From: Telluribacter roseus
GTDB lineage: Bacteria; Bacteroidota; Bacteroidia; Cytophagales; Spirosomataceae
Reading direction: 5' to 3'
Assembly (NCBI RefSeq): GCF_017355915.2
Contig: NZ_JAFEUV020000019.1
Location: 1 to 64,000, forward strand
DNA: 64,000 nt
Shown: in pieces, positions 43,555-52,126 of the stretch
Position numbering within the stretch: position 1 is the first letter of the stretch
How the letters are laid out: each line of letters starts with the position of its first letter
Notes under the pieces: model-generated
The model's database searches: none
The model's input: the letters and a program-made list of their open reading frames with translations, nothing else
Told to the model about the DNA's origin: nothing
Program-made: the position numbers and the translations under genes

Positions 43555-44095
43555 CGTCGAACCGTTGTTCTTTACTTAGTTTTTGCTGAAGCAACATACG
43601 CGCTCTTGCGTATTGCGACTTCGATGTTCCTTCTGATATACCCATCATCTGGGCTATTTCATTATGCTGGTATCCTTCTATGGCGTAGAGGTTAAACACC
43701 GTCTGACAACCGGTAGGCAACTCATGTATGAAGCCCATCAGCTGCTGCCACTGAAAGCTCGAAAGCGTCAGTTCGGTAGCAGCTACGTGATTGTCCTGCG
43801 TATGTACGTCATCAAGTTCCATCAAGTGTTTCTGCTTACGCAGATGTTTCAGCGCTGTATTTACCACTACCGAGCGTACCCAGAATTCAAGCGGACATTC
43901 ACCCCGGAAGGAGTCAATGTTTTCGTAGATCTTGATAAATGCATCCTGTAATACATCCTCGGCGTCAGGGCGGTTTTTGGTATAGCGCAGGCAAATAGCA
44001 AACATCTTCCCCGCAAAAACGTCGTATAGACGCTTCTGGGCGAGTCGGTCGCGCTGACGACAGCCGTTCACCAGTTCCTGCTCGTTCAATGTCAT
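43526..44095 (-). CDS. ECF RNA polymerase sigma factor
   Basis: A 189-residue sigma-70 family protein. Region 2 is clear (RLYDVFAGKMFAICLRYTKNRPDAEDVLQDAFIKIYENIDSFRGECPLEFWVRSVVVNTALKHLRKQ, about 22-88). Region 4 contains the helix-turn-helix YQHNEIAQMMGISEGTSKSQYARARMLLQQKL (about 140-172). The gene overlaps the anti-sigma-like gene, and the lipoprotein genes downstream on the same strand are candidate regulon members. Confidence 0.92.
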   Translation of the reverse strand: MTLNEQELVNGCRQRDRLAQKRLYDVFAGKMFAICLRYTKNRPDAEDVLQDAFIKIYENIDSFRGECPLEFWVRSVVVNTALKHLRKQKHLMELDDVHTQDNHVAATELTLSSFQWQQLMGFIHELPTGCQTVFNLYAIEGYQHNEIAQMMGISEGTSKSQYARARMLLQQKLSKEQRFDDESVRKTQL

Positions 44096-44586
44096 CGAAG
44101 GTAGGGGTGCTTCGTACGCTTTCTGTTCTTAGGGTTAACTAGCTGTAAGGATCAGTAGCAGAAAAAAGAGGTAATGATTTAGCCAAAATCCTACGCTTTG
44201 TTTTCTGTTCAGGAGCCTTCTGTACTACTAAGATTCAGTTAGCGTCTAAATGGTTGGAAAGTAGATCTATTATCAGTACAAAAATACAATTTTTTAGCTT
44301 CATTTCTTTTGCTAAAAGCCTCAGTAACCGCTATAATAGAGGTTACGGGGCCATTTTTTATTGTGCGCATCACTCGTATCCGGTAGTAGTATTCTGTTAT
44401 TTATTTTTCGTATACACCTGCTGGCACAAATGCTACGTGCATTCGGAGTGCATTGGCAAAGGAGGAGCTGGTCTGCTTCTCTGACGTATAGGTAGAAGGG
44501 AGCCGTTGTGAACAAATTGTACTAATGGCATAAAATTTTTAGTAGTATTTGCCCATGCTTATAACTTATCTACTGTACTGAACCTC
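44096..44586. other. divergent intergenic region between the ECF sigma gene and the AsmA-like gene
   Basis: 491 bases. Small frames occur but have atypical composition and no recognisable domain. No clean TAnnTTTG box, hairpin with T-run or RNA signature was found; TAGTATTTG near 44543-44551 is an imperfect -7 candidate for the AsmA-like gene. It is more AT-rich than the flanking genes. Confidence 0.5.
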
Positions 44587-46275
44587 ATGAGTGACCTCAA
44601 ACGGCTTGTTTCAAAACGATGGATTATATGGACAGTTGGGATTGTGGGGGGGATTGTACTGCTGGTTTTACTGGCTTCGTGGGTGCTGCCTGGTTTTTTT
44701 AAGAATCAACTGGATTCTTCATTAAAAGAGTCTGTACGGGAAGCCTCCGACGGGCTCTATTCTATTGACTACAATGATCTTTCAATCAACATACTGCTGG
44801 GCAATGCCGAGGTAAGCGATGTAGTACTCCGCTCAGACTCGACTATTTACCAAAAACTGGTGGAACAGAAGAAGGCCCCGGACCAGGTAGCCAGTCTGCG
44901 AACAGAAAGCCTGCGTCTGGAGGGGGTATCTATCCTGAGACTCCTGCTCTTTAAGTCACTCTCGATAAATGAGATATTGATAGAGAGCCCGTACGTGACC
45001 CTGGCCGTTGACAAGAAGCCGTATAATACTGATCGTCCCAAGAAGTCGCCGTACCAGATTATCAGTAAGGTACTCAAGTCCATCCAGATCGACCGGATCA
45101 GCCTCACCAGTGTGGATTTTACCTACATCAACAATAATGGCGAAAAGTCGAAGGAAAATCACCTGCAGGAGCTGTATGTGGATGTTTCTGATTTTTTGCT
45201 CAATGAAGAAACCGCCCAGGATACAAGCCTTATCATGTTCTCGCAGCAAATAAAGATACGCCTGAAAGGACTAACTCTTGATCCGGGCAATGATCAGTAT
45301 ACATTTAATATGCAGGAGCTTGAGCTCTCGTCCAGAGACAGTACGATCAAGGTACAGAATGTTCATTATAAGCCCCGGTACGGTAAGGATCAGTTTTCAA
45401 AGGTACTGGGCATATCCAAAGACCGGTATGATTTCAGATTTGAGAATATAACAGCCCGACGGGTCGATGTCCGCCGGTTTCTGATGCAGCAGCAGTTGTT
45501 TGCAAAAGTACTGGAGGTGGACAAAGGGCTGATGGATGTGTACCGGGACCGCAGGTATCCTGACCCCAAAGAGAGTAAAATGGGTACATATCCCCACCAG
45601 CTACTAAAGCAGGCTAAATTTGTAGTACGCTTTGACACCGTACGGATCAGGGGTACGGAAGTATACTATGGTGAACGAAGCGATAAGACCGGCCTTCGCG
45701 GCGTAGTGAAGTTTACAGGCACACGAGGTACTATCACTAACCTTACCAACGATACCGCTACCATTGCCGAGCGTCCCTACTGCCGGGTGCGGGCGTATTC
45801 CAGCTTTATGGGTCAAAGCCGGATTGATGCCTACTTTAACTTTAACCTGGCCGCAAATAATGGAGCCTTTAATTGTGGAGGTACCATGCGTAACTTCAAA
45901 ATAGCCCACGTAAACCCTGTGATACGGGCACTGGCAAAGGCTAGTGTAGAATCGGGTGACCTGAATATGCTGCAATTTAAAATACAGGCGAATAGCTACC
46001 GGTCACACATTATTACCCAGATGCATTACAACAACCTGAAAGTAGATGTGCTGAAGCAGGATAAAGAGTCCGGAGAGCTGAAGGAAAGATCTTTTCTAAC
46101 CAACCTGCTCAACGGACTCTTTATCAAGAACAACAACCCTTCGGGTAATAAACCGCCTCGGGTGGGGGAGGCGACGATCGACCGTCAGCCTACGGATTCC
46201 TTCTTTAACCTGATCTGGCAGTCAATCCTGGGTTCGTTTAAGGGGATCGTCACGGGTAAAGAAAACGATGATTAA
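44587..46275 (+). CDS. AsmA-like inner-membrane-anchored protein
   Basis: A 562-residue protein with a single N-terminal membrane span (about 13-34, WIIWTVGIVGGIVLLVLLASWV) and a large periplasmic region of repeating beta strands. Features such as LNILLGNAEVSDV-like strands, LRTESLRLEGVSILRLLLFKSLSINEILIESPYVTL and GTMRNFKIAHVNPVIRALAKASVESGDLNMLQFKIQ resemble AsmA/DUF748 proteins, which form bridge-like conduits for phospholipids toward the outer membrane. The final stop TAA overlaps the stop of the convergent haloperoxidase gene. Confidence 0.75.
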   Translation: MSDLKRLVSKRWIIWTVGIVGGIVLLVLLASWVLPGFFKNQLDSSLKESVREASDGLYSIDYNDLSINILLGNAEVSDVVLRSDSTIYQKLVEQKKAPDQVASLRTESLRLEGVSILRLLLFKSLSINEILIESPYVTLAVDKKPYNTDRPKKSPYQIISKVLKSIQIDRISLTSVDFTYINNNGEKSKENHLQELYVDVSDFLLNEETAQDTSLIMFSQQIKIRLKGLTLDPGNDQYTFNMQELELSSRDSTIKVQNVHYKPRYGKDQFSKVLGISKDRYDFRFENITARRVDVRRFLMQQQLFAKVLEVDKGLMDVYRDRRYPDPKESKMGTYPHQLLKQAKFVVRFDTVRIRGTEVYYGERSDKTGLRGVVKFTGTRGTITNLTNDTATIAERPYCRVRAYSSFMGQSRIDAYFNFNLAANNGAFNCGGTMRNFKIAHVNPVIRALAKASVESGDLNMLQFKIQANSYRSHIITQMHYNNLKVDVLKQDKESGELKERSFLTNLLNGLFIKNNNPSGNKPPRVGEATIDRQPTDSFFNLIWQSILGSFKGIVTGKENDD

Positions 46276-47822
46276 TTACCGGCGCCGTCGGCTTTAGCTC
46301 TTGTTACCGCGTAGCTACCAATATTTTTTCCACACTTAAGTCCTACTTCACAGTCAAAGCGGTAGTGAATAAGGCCGTACATGCGCGAGTTGGAAGCCTC
46401 TACCGCCATATCACTGAATTTTTTGGCCTGCGCCGGGAAGATGTGGCCCAGTACCTCCGCCGCTGCCGCTGAGAAGGTAGAGTGGCCCGACGTATAGGAT
46501 GGGAAGTTAGGTGTACCCACTGAAGTCTTCAGTCCGAATTGCTGCGGGCGTGGGTAGTACCACCAGAACTTCACGTCCCAGCAGCAGATGCCGGCATCCA
46601 TCAGAGCGGTACCTACCAGAGCCAGCGTACGGGCCATGCGTACTTCGCTGTACCGGGCGTCGTGTGCGGCGTTAGCCGCTGTGCGGTGCCAGTGGCCGGG
46701 AGGAGTGTAGCTGCCCACTCCATCGGACCAGTAGTTGGCTATACGAGCCTGCTCACGCGTCTGGTTTTTCTGGATAGATTTCAGTTCGTCAAGGGCCTTT
46801 TTGAATTCTTCACTACCCAGAGCCGGTGGAGCCTCGGGGCGCAGTTTGGCTACGGTAGCTTTATCAAAGTTCCAGGGAGTAACCAGACCGTAAGCCGGTA
46901 GCATAGGGGGGCGGCCCGGTGTCTCCTGGGTTACCCAGGGCTCGGTTACACCTAGTTTTTTAGCGTTTTCGATCATACCAGCCGTCAGAGTCTGATTGTT
47001 GGAGCTGGACATACCATCGGTTCTGGCCCGGCCCATTACTTTGGCTGCCACCGCGGTGCCTAGCTCAGCTCCGGCGGTCAGGTCGCTTTGTACGTTCATA
47101 CCAGCCCACAGGCGGCTCTCCTGATGTTCCTTCATCTTTGCCTCCAGATAAGGTACTTCACCGGGAAACATCGCCTTCAGAACAGCAAACGAAGCAGAGG
47201 CTACCACGGCATCCTCAGACGGATACGTAGGGATGCCAGATACCGGTAGAGCAGCCTTGATCGAACTCTCTGCCTGAGCCGGTGACATACGGTTATACTT
47301 GTACTTGTAGTGCCAGGCCGTTACCAAGGCATCATACTGGGCAACACTCAGGTACGCCAGCGCACGAGCTGTATAGGGTGGGTTGGCAAACGGAAACTTA
47401 GGATCAGCCAGTGGATTGGCGGCATCAGGTACCGGGTACTTACCATCCGGACCAGAGGCAGGAGGCAGGTTGTAGCGGGCGGCCAGTTCGCGGGCTATTT
47501 CGTTCCAGCGGTACACGGCACCGGCACTCCAGTACTCTACTTTTTGCTTTTGCTCTGGAGTCAGCGAGGCAGACTGCTGCTTAAGACTACTCAGCTCAGC
47601 CTTGTACTCGGCTGAGGTGGTGGCACTGGGAGCGGGTACAGTCACCTCGGTGGGTGAAGCAAGTACGTAGGTTTTCCAGGTACCGGCATTGGCATCAAGA
47701 TTGGTGGGGATATAATACGGAATAACAGGCTCATGGATGGTCTTGTCACAGGATAGGGTAGTGATGGCCAGGAGCCCTGCCAGTAAGGTCCGGTACGGAG
47801 GAAGGAATGAATACTTTTTCAT
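46272..47822 (-). CDS. vanadium-dependent haloperoxidase / PAP2 phosphatase superfamily protein
   Basis: A 516-residue exported protein, probably a lipoprotein (LLAITTLSC, Cys25). The three-part active-site signature is complete: K-x6-R-P at KFWWYYPRP (418-426), SGH in SYTSGHST (445-447) and SR-x5-H-x3-D at SRMYGLIHYRFD (479-490). These bind vanadate in haloperoxidases or phosphate in PAP2 phosphatases. The two activities cannot be separated from motifs alone, although the long N-terminal helical half matches the bacterial haloperoxidase-like family. Two outer-membrane protein genes precede it on the same strand (21 and about 1 kb upstream) and probably share its transcript. Confidence 0.88.
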   Translation of the reverse strand: MKKYSFLPPYRTLLAGLLAITTLSCDKTIHEPVIPYYIPTNLDANAGTWKTYVLASPTEVTVPAPSATTSAEYKAELSSLKQQSASLTPEQKQKVEYWSAGAVYRWNEIARELAARYNLPPASGPDGKYPVPDAANPLADPKFPFANPPYTARALAYLSVAQYDALVTAWHYKYKYNRMSPAQAESSIKAALPVSGIPTYPSEDAVVASASFAVLKAMFPGEVPYLEAKMKEHQESRLWAGMNVQSDLTAGAELGTAVAAKVMGRARTDGMSSSNNQTLTAGMIENAKKLGVTEPWVTQETPGRPPMLPAYGLVTPWNFDKATVAKLRPEAPPALGSEEFKKALDELKSIQKNQTREQARIANYWSDGVGSYTPPGHWHRTAANAAHDARYSEVRMARTLALVGTALMDAGICCWDVKFWWYYPRPQQFGLKTSVGTPNFPSYTSGHSTFSAAAAEVLGHIFPAQAKKFSDMAVEASNSRMYGLIHYRFDCEVGLKCGKNIGSYAVTRAKADGAGN

Positions 47823-47843
47823 TGTGAGGTTCTGATTAGCAGG

Positions 47844-48737
47844 TTAGTAGTTAAACTGGTACAAAAACGCAACGGAGTAGTTCATGCTCTGGCCTACGTT
47901 CAGGCCTTCTACCACATAGCCTACCCGGGCGCTGACGCCGATGTTGCGGGGCTGTACTTTACCGTACCAGCCGATGGTAGTCATTTCCATCTTGTTGGTA
48001 GGGAAAGGCATATCATTGCGCCGGATATTATCTCCGTCTACACAGGCAAAGCGCTCTGCGAATACTTCGGTCTGCCACTTTGATTTCAATATACCCAGGC
48101 GTGCTCCCAGATCAATGGCGTTGGGTACCCGTACTTCATTGGTACTGTACAGGCGTCCGTCGGCCTGGTAAGAGTAGCGGTCGATGAATATATTGCTACG
48201 CCACGAATAGCTCCCGTGGCCGGTCAGGTAGAGGCCGGTGGGGGAATGGGAGTAGTTTGCAATGATACGGCCGGTAGCGGTGCGGGCCTGCAGACCGATG
48301 GACATCGGCAGGAAGTCAGGTACGTAATTGGTAAGCGGGATAGATCCTCCCACTACTCCGTGCAGCGACAGGCCTTTCTTGTCGAAAGCCTTGTACTTAA
48401 CCCATAGTGAAGCATCCTGGAATCCCTTCTGTCCCATCAGGTTGCCCGCGCTGGTCTGGGTCCAGACGTAGGGAACGCTTGCGATTACGTTGAGGCGGTC
48501 GGTAATGCCTACGGCAGCCATAGCCATGGCCATCTGTGTAGTGTGGGTACCAATGTTCAGGTTCTCGCGCTTGAGGGTGTTCTCCCAGTACTCCGTCCAG
48601 CTGCTATGGCCATAGTTCAGAGCCAGACAGGTGGTTTTACGAGGCATGTAGATCACGTCGTGGGGCATCTGGGCCTGAGCACCTGCCGCCATAAGCAGCA
48701 GGGTCAGGATAAATATAGAGGTAGTCGTTACTTTCAT
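47844..48737 (-). CDS. outer-membrane transporter-like beta-barrel protein
   Basis: A 297-residue exported barrel: signal peptide 1-22 (ending GAQAQ), followed by alternating strands (DRLNVIASVPYVWTQTSAG, DASLWVKYKAF, LSLHGVVGGSIPLTNY) and a terminal VAFLYQFNY. The spacing of strands resembles the MetA-pathway/transporter-type channels annotated in Bacteroidota. It begins 22 bases before the haloperoxidase gene in transcription order. Substrate unknown. Confidence 0.75.
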   Translation of the reverse strand: MKVTTTSIFILTLLLMAAGAQAQMPHDVIYMPRKTTCLALNYGHSSWTEYWENTLKRENLNIGTHTTQMAMAMAAVGITDRLNVIASVPYVWTQTSAGNLMGQKGFQDASLWVKYKAFDKKGLSLHGVVGGSIPLTNYVPDFLPMSIGLQARTATGRIIANYSHSPTGLYLTGHGSYSWRSNIFIDRYSYQADGRLYSTNEVRVPNAIDLGARLGILKSKWQTEVFAERFACVDGDNIRRNDMPFPTNKMEMTTIGWYGKVQPRNIGVSARVGYVVEGLNVGQSMNYSVAFLYQFNY

Positions 48738-48776
48738 TTTTAATAGGTAATAAAATAGATGGATAGTAGAGGTGGA

Positions 48777-49889
48777 TTAGAACCAGCGGGACATGCTTAT
48801 TGAGACAAGGTAGTCGGCAAAGGCGGCGTCACCGTGGCGTTGTCCGGTTGGGTCCTGGCGGTCGGCGTAGCTCTTAATACGGTTGCGGTACAGAGCAACG
48901 GGAACGGTCGCGGCTATCGAGAATTTCTGGGTCATGTAGGCTACGCCCGGCTCAACCGATACAATGTAGCCCGGACGACGGTAGCCGGCGCTTCCACCAA
49001 TGGCGTCGTGAGCAGGGATACCTTCAACCCGTCCACCCAGCATCAACGACAGGCCCGGTACTACCGGAAGAGACTGGCTAATGCCCAAGCGGGCAGCAAA
49101 CTGATCGGCTACCGAGAAAGTACCATCAATAGGGCTTACGGTAGTACCAGGATTCCGCACTACACCATTCGTTTCACGTGGGTTGAAGAGGTAGAATCCA
49201 TTCACATAGAAGGTAGTATGATCGCCTAGTTGAGCGTATCCCTGGCCTTCCAGACTAAAGCCTACACCTCCGTCACCCAATTGAATAGATTGATCTACGG
49301 GTTTGCGAATGGTATAATCCTGCTTTTCCTGATTGAGGCGGTGGAAATCGCCTTCCACCCGTGGGTTGCCGGTTGGCAGCTTCACACCCAGTCCCAGGGC
49401 AAAGTTGACCTTAGGTAGTTTCATGGGATTAATGAGCCAGTAGTTGCCCGAAATGCGCAAATCACCAACACCCTGCGAATAGGTATGGAAACGCTTCTGC
49501 TCAGGATTGGCGGTAGTACTATTGCCATAGTGCTCATACAGCGAAGAGCGGTCGTTGTAGATTACCGGCAGATTCACCGAAAACGACAATCGCATATTGG
49601 GCTGGTACGTAATACCTAGGTCCAGCGAGTGGGAGAGGTTAACTACCTCAGTATTATTCTCGATCCGCTCTTTCTCCTCATGGTCGCCACGGAAGTGACG
49701 AAACGACCTGAAGTAGCGATAGCCTGTATTGATCTGCCACTGACCGTGTCTTTGCTTAAACAGATCGGCCGAAGTGACCCCCATGGTCGAGGATGATGTA
49801 TTCATGTGACGTACCGCCACGCAACCCTGTCCCCAGGCTGTTTGAATGCCAAACAGCACCAGGAGTGTAATATATAGAGTATTTTTCAT
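48777..49889 (-). CDS. second outer-membrane transporter-like beta-barrel protein
   Basis: A 370-residue protein from the ATG at 49889. The open frame extends to 49988, but the extra 33 residues lack a signal peptide while MKNTLYITLLVLFGIQTAWG is a clear one. The mature protein starts near GCVAVRHMNTSS and has repeated strands (MRLSFSVNLPVIY, GVGDLRISGNYWL, VNFALGLGVKLPTGNP, FSIAATVPVALYRN) ending in SMSRWF. The fold resembles the neighbour at 47844 and the pair may be paralogues. It is part of the haloperoxidase cluster. Confidence 0.75.
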   Translation of the reverse strand: MKNTLYITLLVLFGIQTAWGQGCVAVRHMNTSSSTMGVTSADLFKQRHGQWQINTGYRYFRSFRHFRGDHEEKERIENNTEVVNLSHSLDLGITYQPNMRLSFSVNLPVIYNDRSSLYEHYGNSTTANPEQKRFHTYSQGVGDLRISGNYWLINPMKLPKVNFALGLGVKLPTGNPRVEGDFHRLNQEKQDYTIRKPVDQSIQLGDGGVGFSLEGQGYAQLGDHTTFYVNGFYLFNPRETNGVVRNPGTTVSPIDGTFSVADQFAARLGISQSLPVVPGLSLMLGGRVEGIPAHDAIGGSAGYRRPGYIVSVEPGVAYMTQKFSIAATVPVALYRNRIKSYADRQDPTGQRHGDAAFADYLVSISMSRWF

Positions 49890-50170
49890 TGCTTGATTTC
49901 GAATTGATAAGATATGACATAGCCGGTAGAGCCTGTGCAGGAAGCATATTGCGCTGTAGGGCAGGAGTAGAGCACGCGCAACTGGCATCGGTATCAGGTA
50001 CCGATGTAGTAGTATAGCTCCGGCAGAAGATAAGCGCAGCAGCTCAGCGATGAGCCCGTACGGACATACCTCCTGGTCCTTAGTACCACAGATAACAGCT
50101 TCCCTTAGGCAATACCAAAGGGTGTGTCAGCAGAGCCAATCCAGACGGAACGGCTTGCCGCAAGAAGAAA

Positions 50171-50728
50171 TCAGGCAATGGCCTCGGGAGGCGGAGAATG
50201 GAGTTCCAGAGCAGCTGGAGTGAGAGAAAAAGTACGGGAAGCATAGGAAGCGGGCGCTTCTATCCAGTCGTACAGGTTGAAATACACCTTGCGGTGGGAT
50301 GAGTAGTAGTCCTTGATCAGATAGCTGACTAGCTGAGAAGCCTTCTCAGAAGTACCGGGCAGGCCGGTTACCGTGATCTTCACCCATTCGGTGAGTGTCT
50401 GGAAAAGCTGCTTTTCGGTATGGTCTTTTACGCAAAGTACCACAAGGGTATCGCCCACAACCTCCTGCTTGTACAGCTTATAAAACTCGTTGTGGTACTC
50501 GATTTGCCCGTTGATGCGCTCAGGAGCCTGGCGCGTCTCGGTCCAGTAGGGGAGCTGGATCGGGATCTTGATGGTGAAAAGCTCTTCTTCACCCAGAATG
50601 TTCTGGTCAAGTTTATGCTGCATCTCAAGTTGCGCTTTCAACTGCATACACATATACACCGGGTAGTAGCCCAGCGTATTGAGTAGCAGCAGAAAAATGC
50701 TTCCGATACAGATTAAACGTTTCACCAA
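50171..50728 (-). CDS. membrane-anchored protein of unknown function
   Basis: A 185-residue protein with an N-terminal span (about 4-22, RLICIGSIFLLLLNTLGYY) that may be an uncleaved anchor. The soluble part is mixed alpha/beta (FTIKIPIQLPYW, GDTLVVLCVKDHTEKQLF, YYSSHRKVYFNLYDW) and the end is Pro/Ser-rich. I do not recognise the family. It is the first gene in the minus-strand haloperoxidase cluster, separated from the next gene by about 280 bases that hold one 8-bp hairpin (49986-50006). Confidence 0.6.
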   Translation of the reverse strand: MVKRLICIGSIFLLLLNTLGYYPVYMCMQLKAQLEMQHKLDQNILGEEELFTIKIPIQLPYWTETRQAPERINGQIEYHNEFYKLYKQEVVGDTLVVLCVKDHTEKQLFQTLTEWVKITVTGLPGTSEKASQLVSYLIKDYYSSHRKVYFNLYDWIEAPASYASRTFSLTPAALELHSPPPEAIA

Positions 50729-50926
50729 ACAGTCAATTTTTTATACAAATATTTCTAATTCTGACGAAAGAAAAAAGTACTTTCAAAAGTAAATCTTTCA
50801 GACCTAGAAACTTAACCGCCACGAGCTGAGGACAGCAGTGGCTGCTCCGTCAGGCAGGTACCCCTGGCAGTGGCTAAAGAATAACAAACTGGCTGATTTA
50901 CTGGTAGTACAGAAAATATTTTAGCA

Positions 50927-52039
50927 ATGGCAGCACAGAAGAACATACTGGTACTAAGCGGGGGAGGATTCAAGGGAGCGTTTCAGTGGGGGGCGCTTGA
51001 GTATCTCATCGAGCAGCAGCAGATCCGCTTTGACCGTATAGCCGGAGTATCAGTAGGGGCTCTGAACGGAGCGTTGGTAGCCATGGATAAGTTTGCGGAG
51101 TTAAAGGCGCTCTGGCAGCAGGTCCAGCGGGAAGGGTACAGCAGTATCTATACATCGGAGCTGGTGGTTATGGAACGCGAAACGGTACGTCCTGACTTTG
51201 AGGCTATCATCAGAAAGCTGCTTCCCCGCTCTCTGTTCCGCTACGGCTTTCAGTATGTGTTTAACCGGCCGGCTCTGATCCGGGAAGTGGTGGCCAACTT
51301 CAACCAGATCCGCTCGCTGGCCGATAACCGCCCGTTGTATACTACGCTCCAGCGGGTAGTACGGCGGAGTGATTTCAAGGTACCCTTCCAGTGCGGGGTG
51401 GTGTCATTAGTGGATGCCAACTACTATACCTGCCGGCCCGAGGATTTTGCGTCGGACGAAGAGTTCTGCCGCGCTATTCTGGCTTCTACGGCTATGCCTA
51501 TAGTATGGGAGCCGGTGAAGGAGCTGAGGTGGAAGGGCAGCTCCGCGCAAAACGCAACCGTGATCCGTGAGGTAGTCGATGGAGGTATCCGGACGGTATC
51601 TCCCCTGGGTGACGTAGTACATGCTATTAAGGATGAAACCGATGACGTAGACGACTATGTGATTTATATCCTGAACTGTAACAGCTGGGACCTACCCGCC
51701 GACTCATCTCGTGACTACCACCTCACGAATATTGCCCTCCGGGCTCTGGACGACATTGCCATCAACGAGATATTCAACGATGATCTGAAAAGGTACCTGG
51801 AAATCAACGAACTGGTCACGCAGGTACGCAATGCACAGCGCGATCAGCGCCTGCCGCCCGATTTCAGACTGACACTGGGAGGGAAGGTACTTAAGTGCTT
51901 CCGGACGGTACTGGTACAGCCCGAGCCGGGTGAGGCAGGCCATACGCTCGACAGCAGCGCCGCAACCATTGAACGCCGTCGGGCTGCCGGTTTCAGGAGG
52001 GCGGAGGAAGCCTTCAAGATGACTATGCCAATGGCCTGA
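50927..52039 (+). CDS. patatin-like phospholipase
   Basis: A 370-residue lipid acyl hydrolase. The oxyanion loop is SGGGFKGAFQWGALEYL (11-27), the nucleophile Ser42 lies in G-x-S-x-G (GVSVGALNG), and the catalytic Asp is in VVDGGIRTVSPL. The Ser-Asp dyad is complete. Bacterial patatins hydrolyse phospholipids or neutral lipids. No signal peptide is visible, so it is cytoplasmic or secreted by a nonclassical route. It is a single transcript ending at a strong hairpin. Confidence 0.9.
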   Translation: MAAQKNILVLSGGGFKGAFQWGALEYLIEQQQIRFDRIAGVSVGALNGALVAMDKFAELKALWQQVQREGYSSIYTSELVVMERETVRPDFEAIIRKLLPRSLFRYGFQYVFNRPALIREVVANFNQIRSLADNRPLYTTLQRVVRRSDFKVPFQCGVVSLVDANYYTCRPEDFASDEEFCRAILASTAMPIVWEPVKELRWKGSSAQNATVIREVVDGGIRTVSPLGDVVHAIKDETDDVDDYVIYILNCNSWDLPADSSRDYHLTNIALRALDDIAINEIFNDDLKRYLEINELVTQVRNAQRDQRLPPDFRLTLGGKVLKCFRTVLVQPEPGEAGHTLDSSAATIERRRAAGFRRAEEAFKMTMPMA

Positions 52040-52063
52040 GTACCTGAAGTAGCCCTAAACACG

Positions 52064-52096
52064 AAGCGGTCTGCCCCTATCAGGGGCAGACCGCTT
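52064..52096. terminator. strong hairpin between patatin gene and dnaN
   Basis: A 15-bp stem (52064-52078 with 52082-52096) around a 3-base loop. It can serve both convergent genes. Confidence 0.8.
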
Positions 52097-52126
52097 TGCT
52101 ATAGTACTTGGTACAACCTGTGGCTA

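Noticed and set aside
44254-44484. 76-residue frame in the large spacer before the AsmA-like gene
   Set aside because: Ser/Tyr/Cys-rich with no domain, and no promoter box or neighbour supports it.
49986-50006. Hairpin CATCGGTA/TACCGATG suggesting a riboswitch or terminator before the outer-membrane protein gene
   Set aside because: The stem is only 8 bp, no T-run follows, and no conserved riboswitch core could be seen around it.
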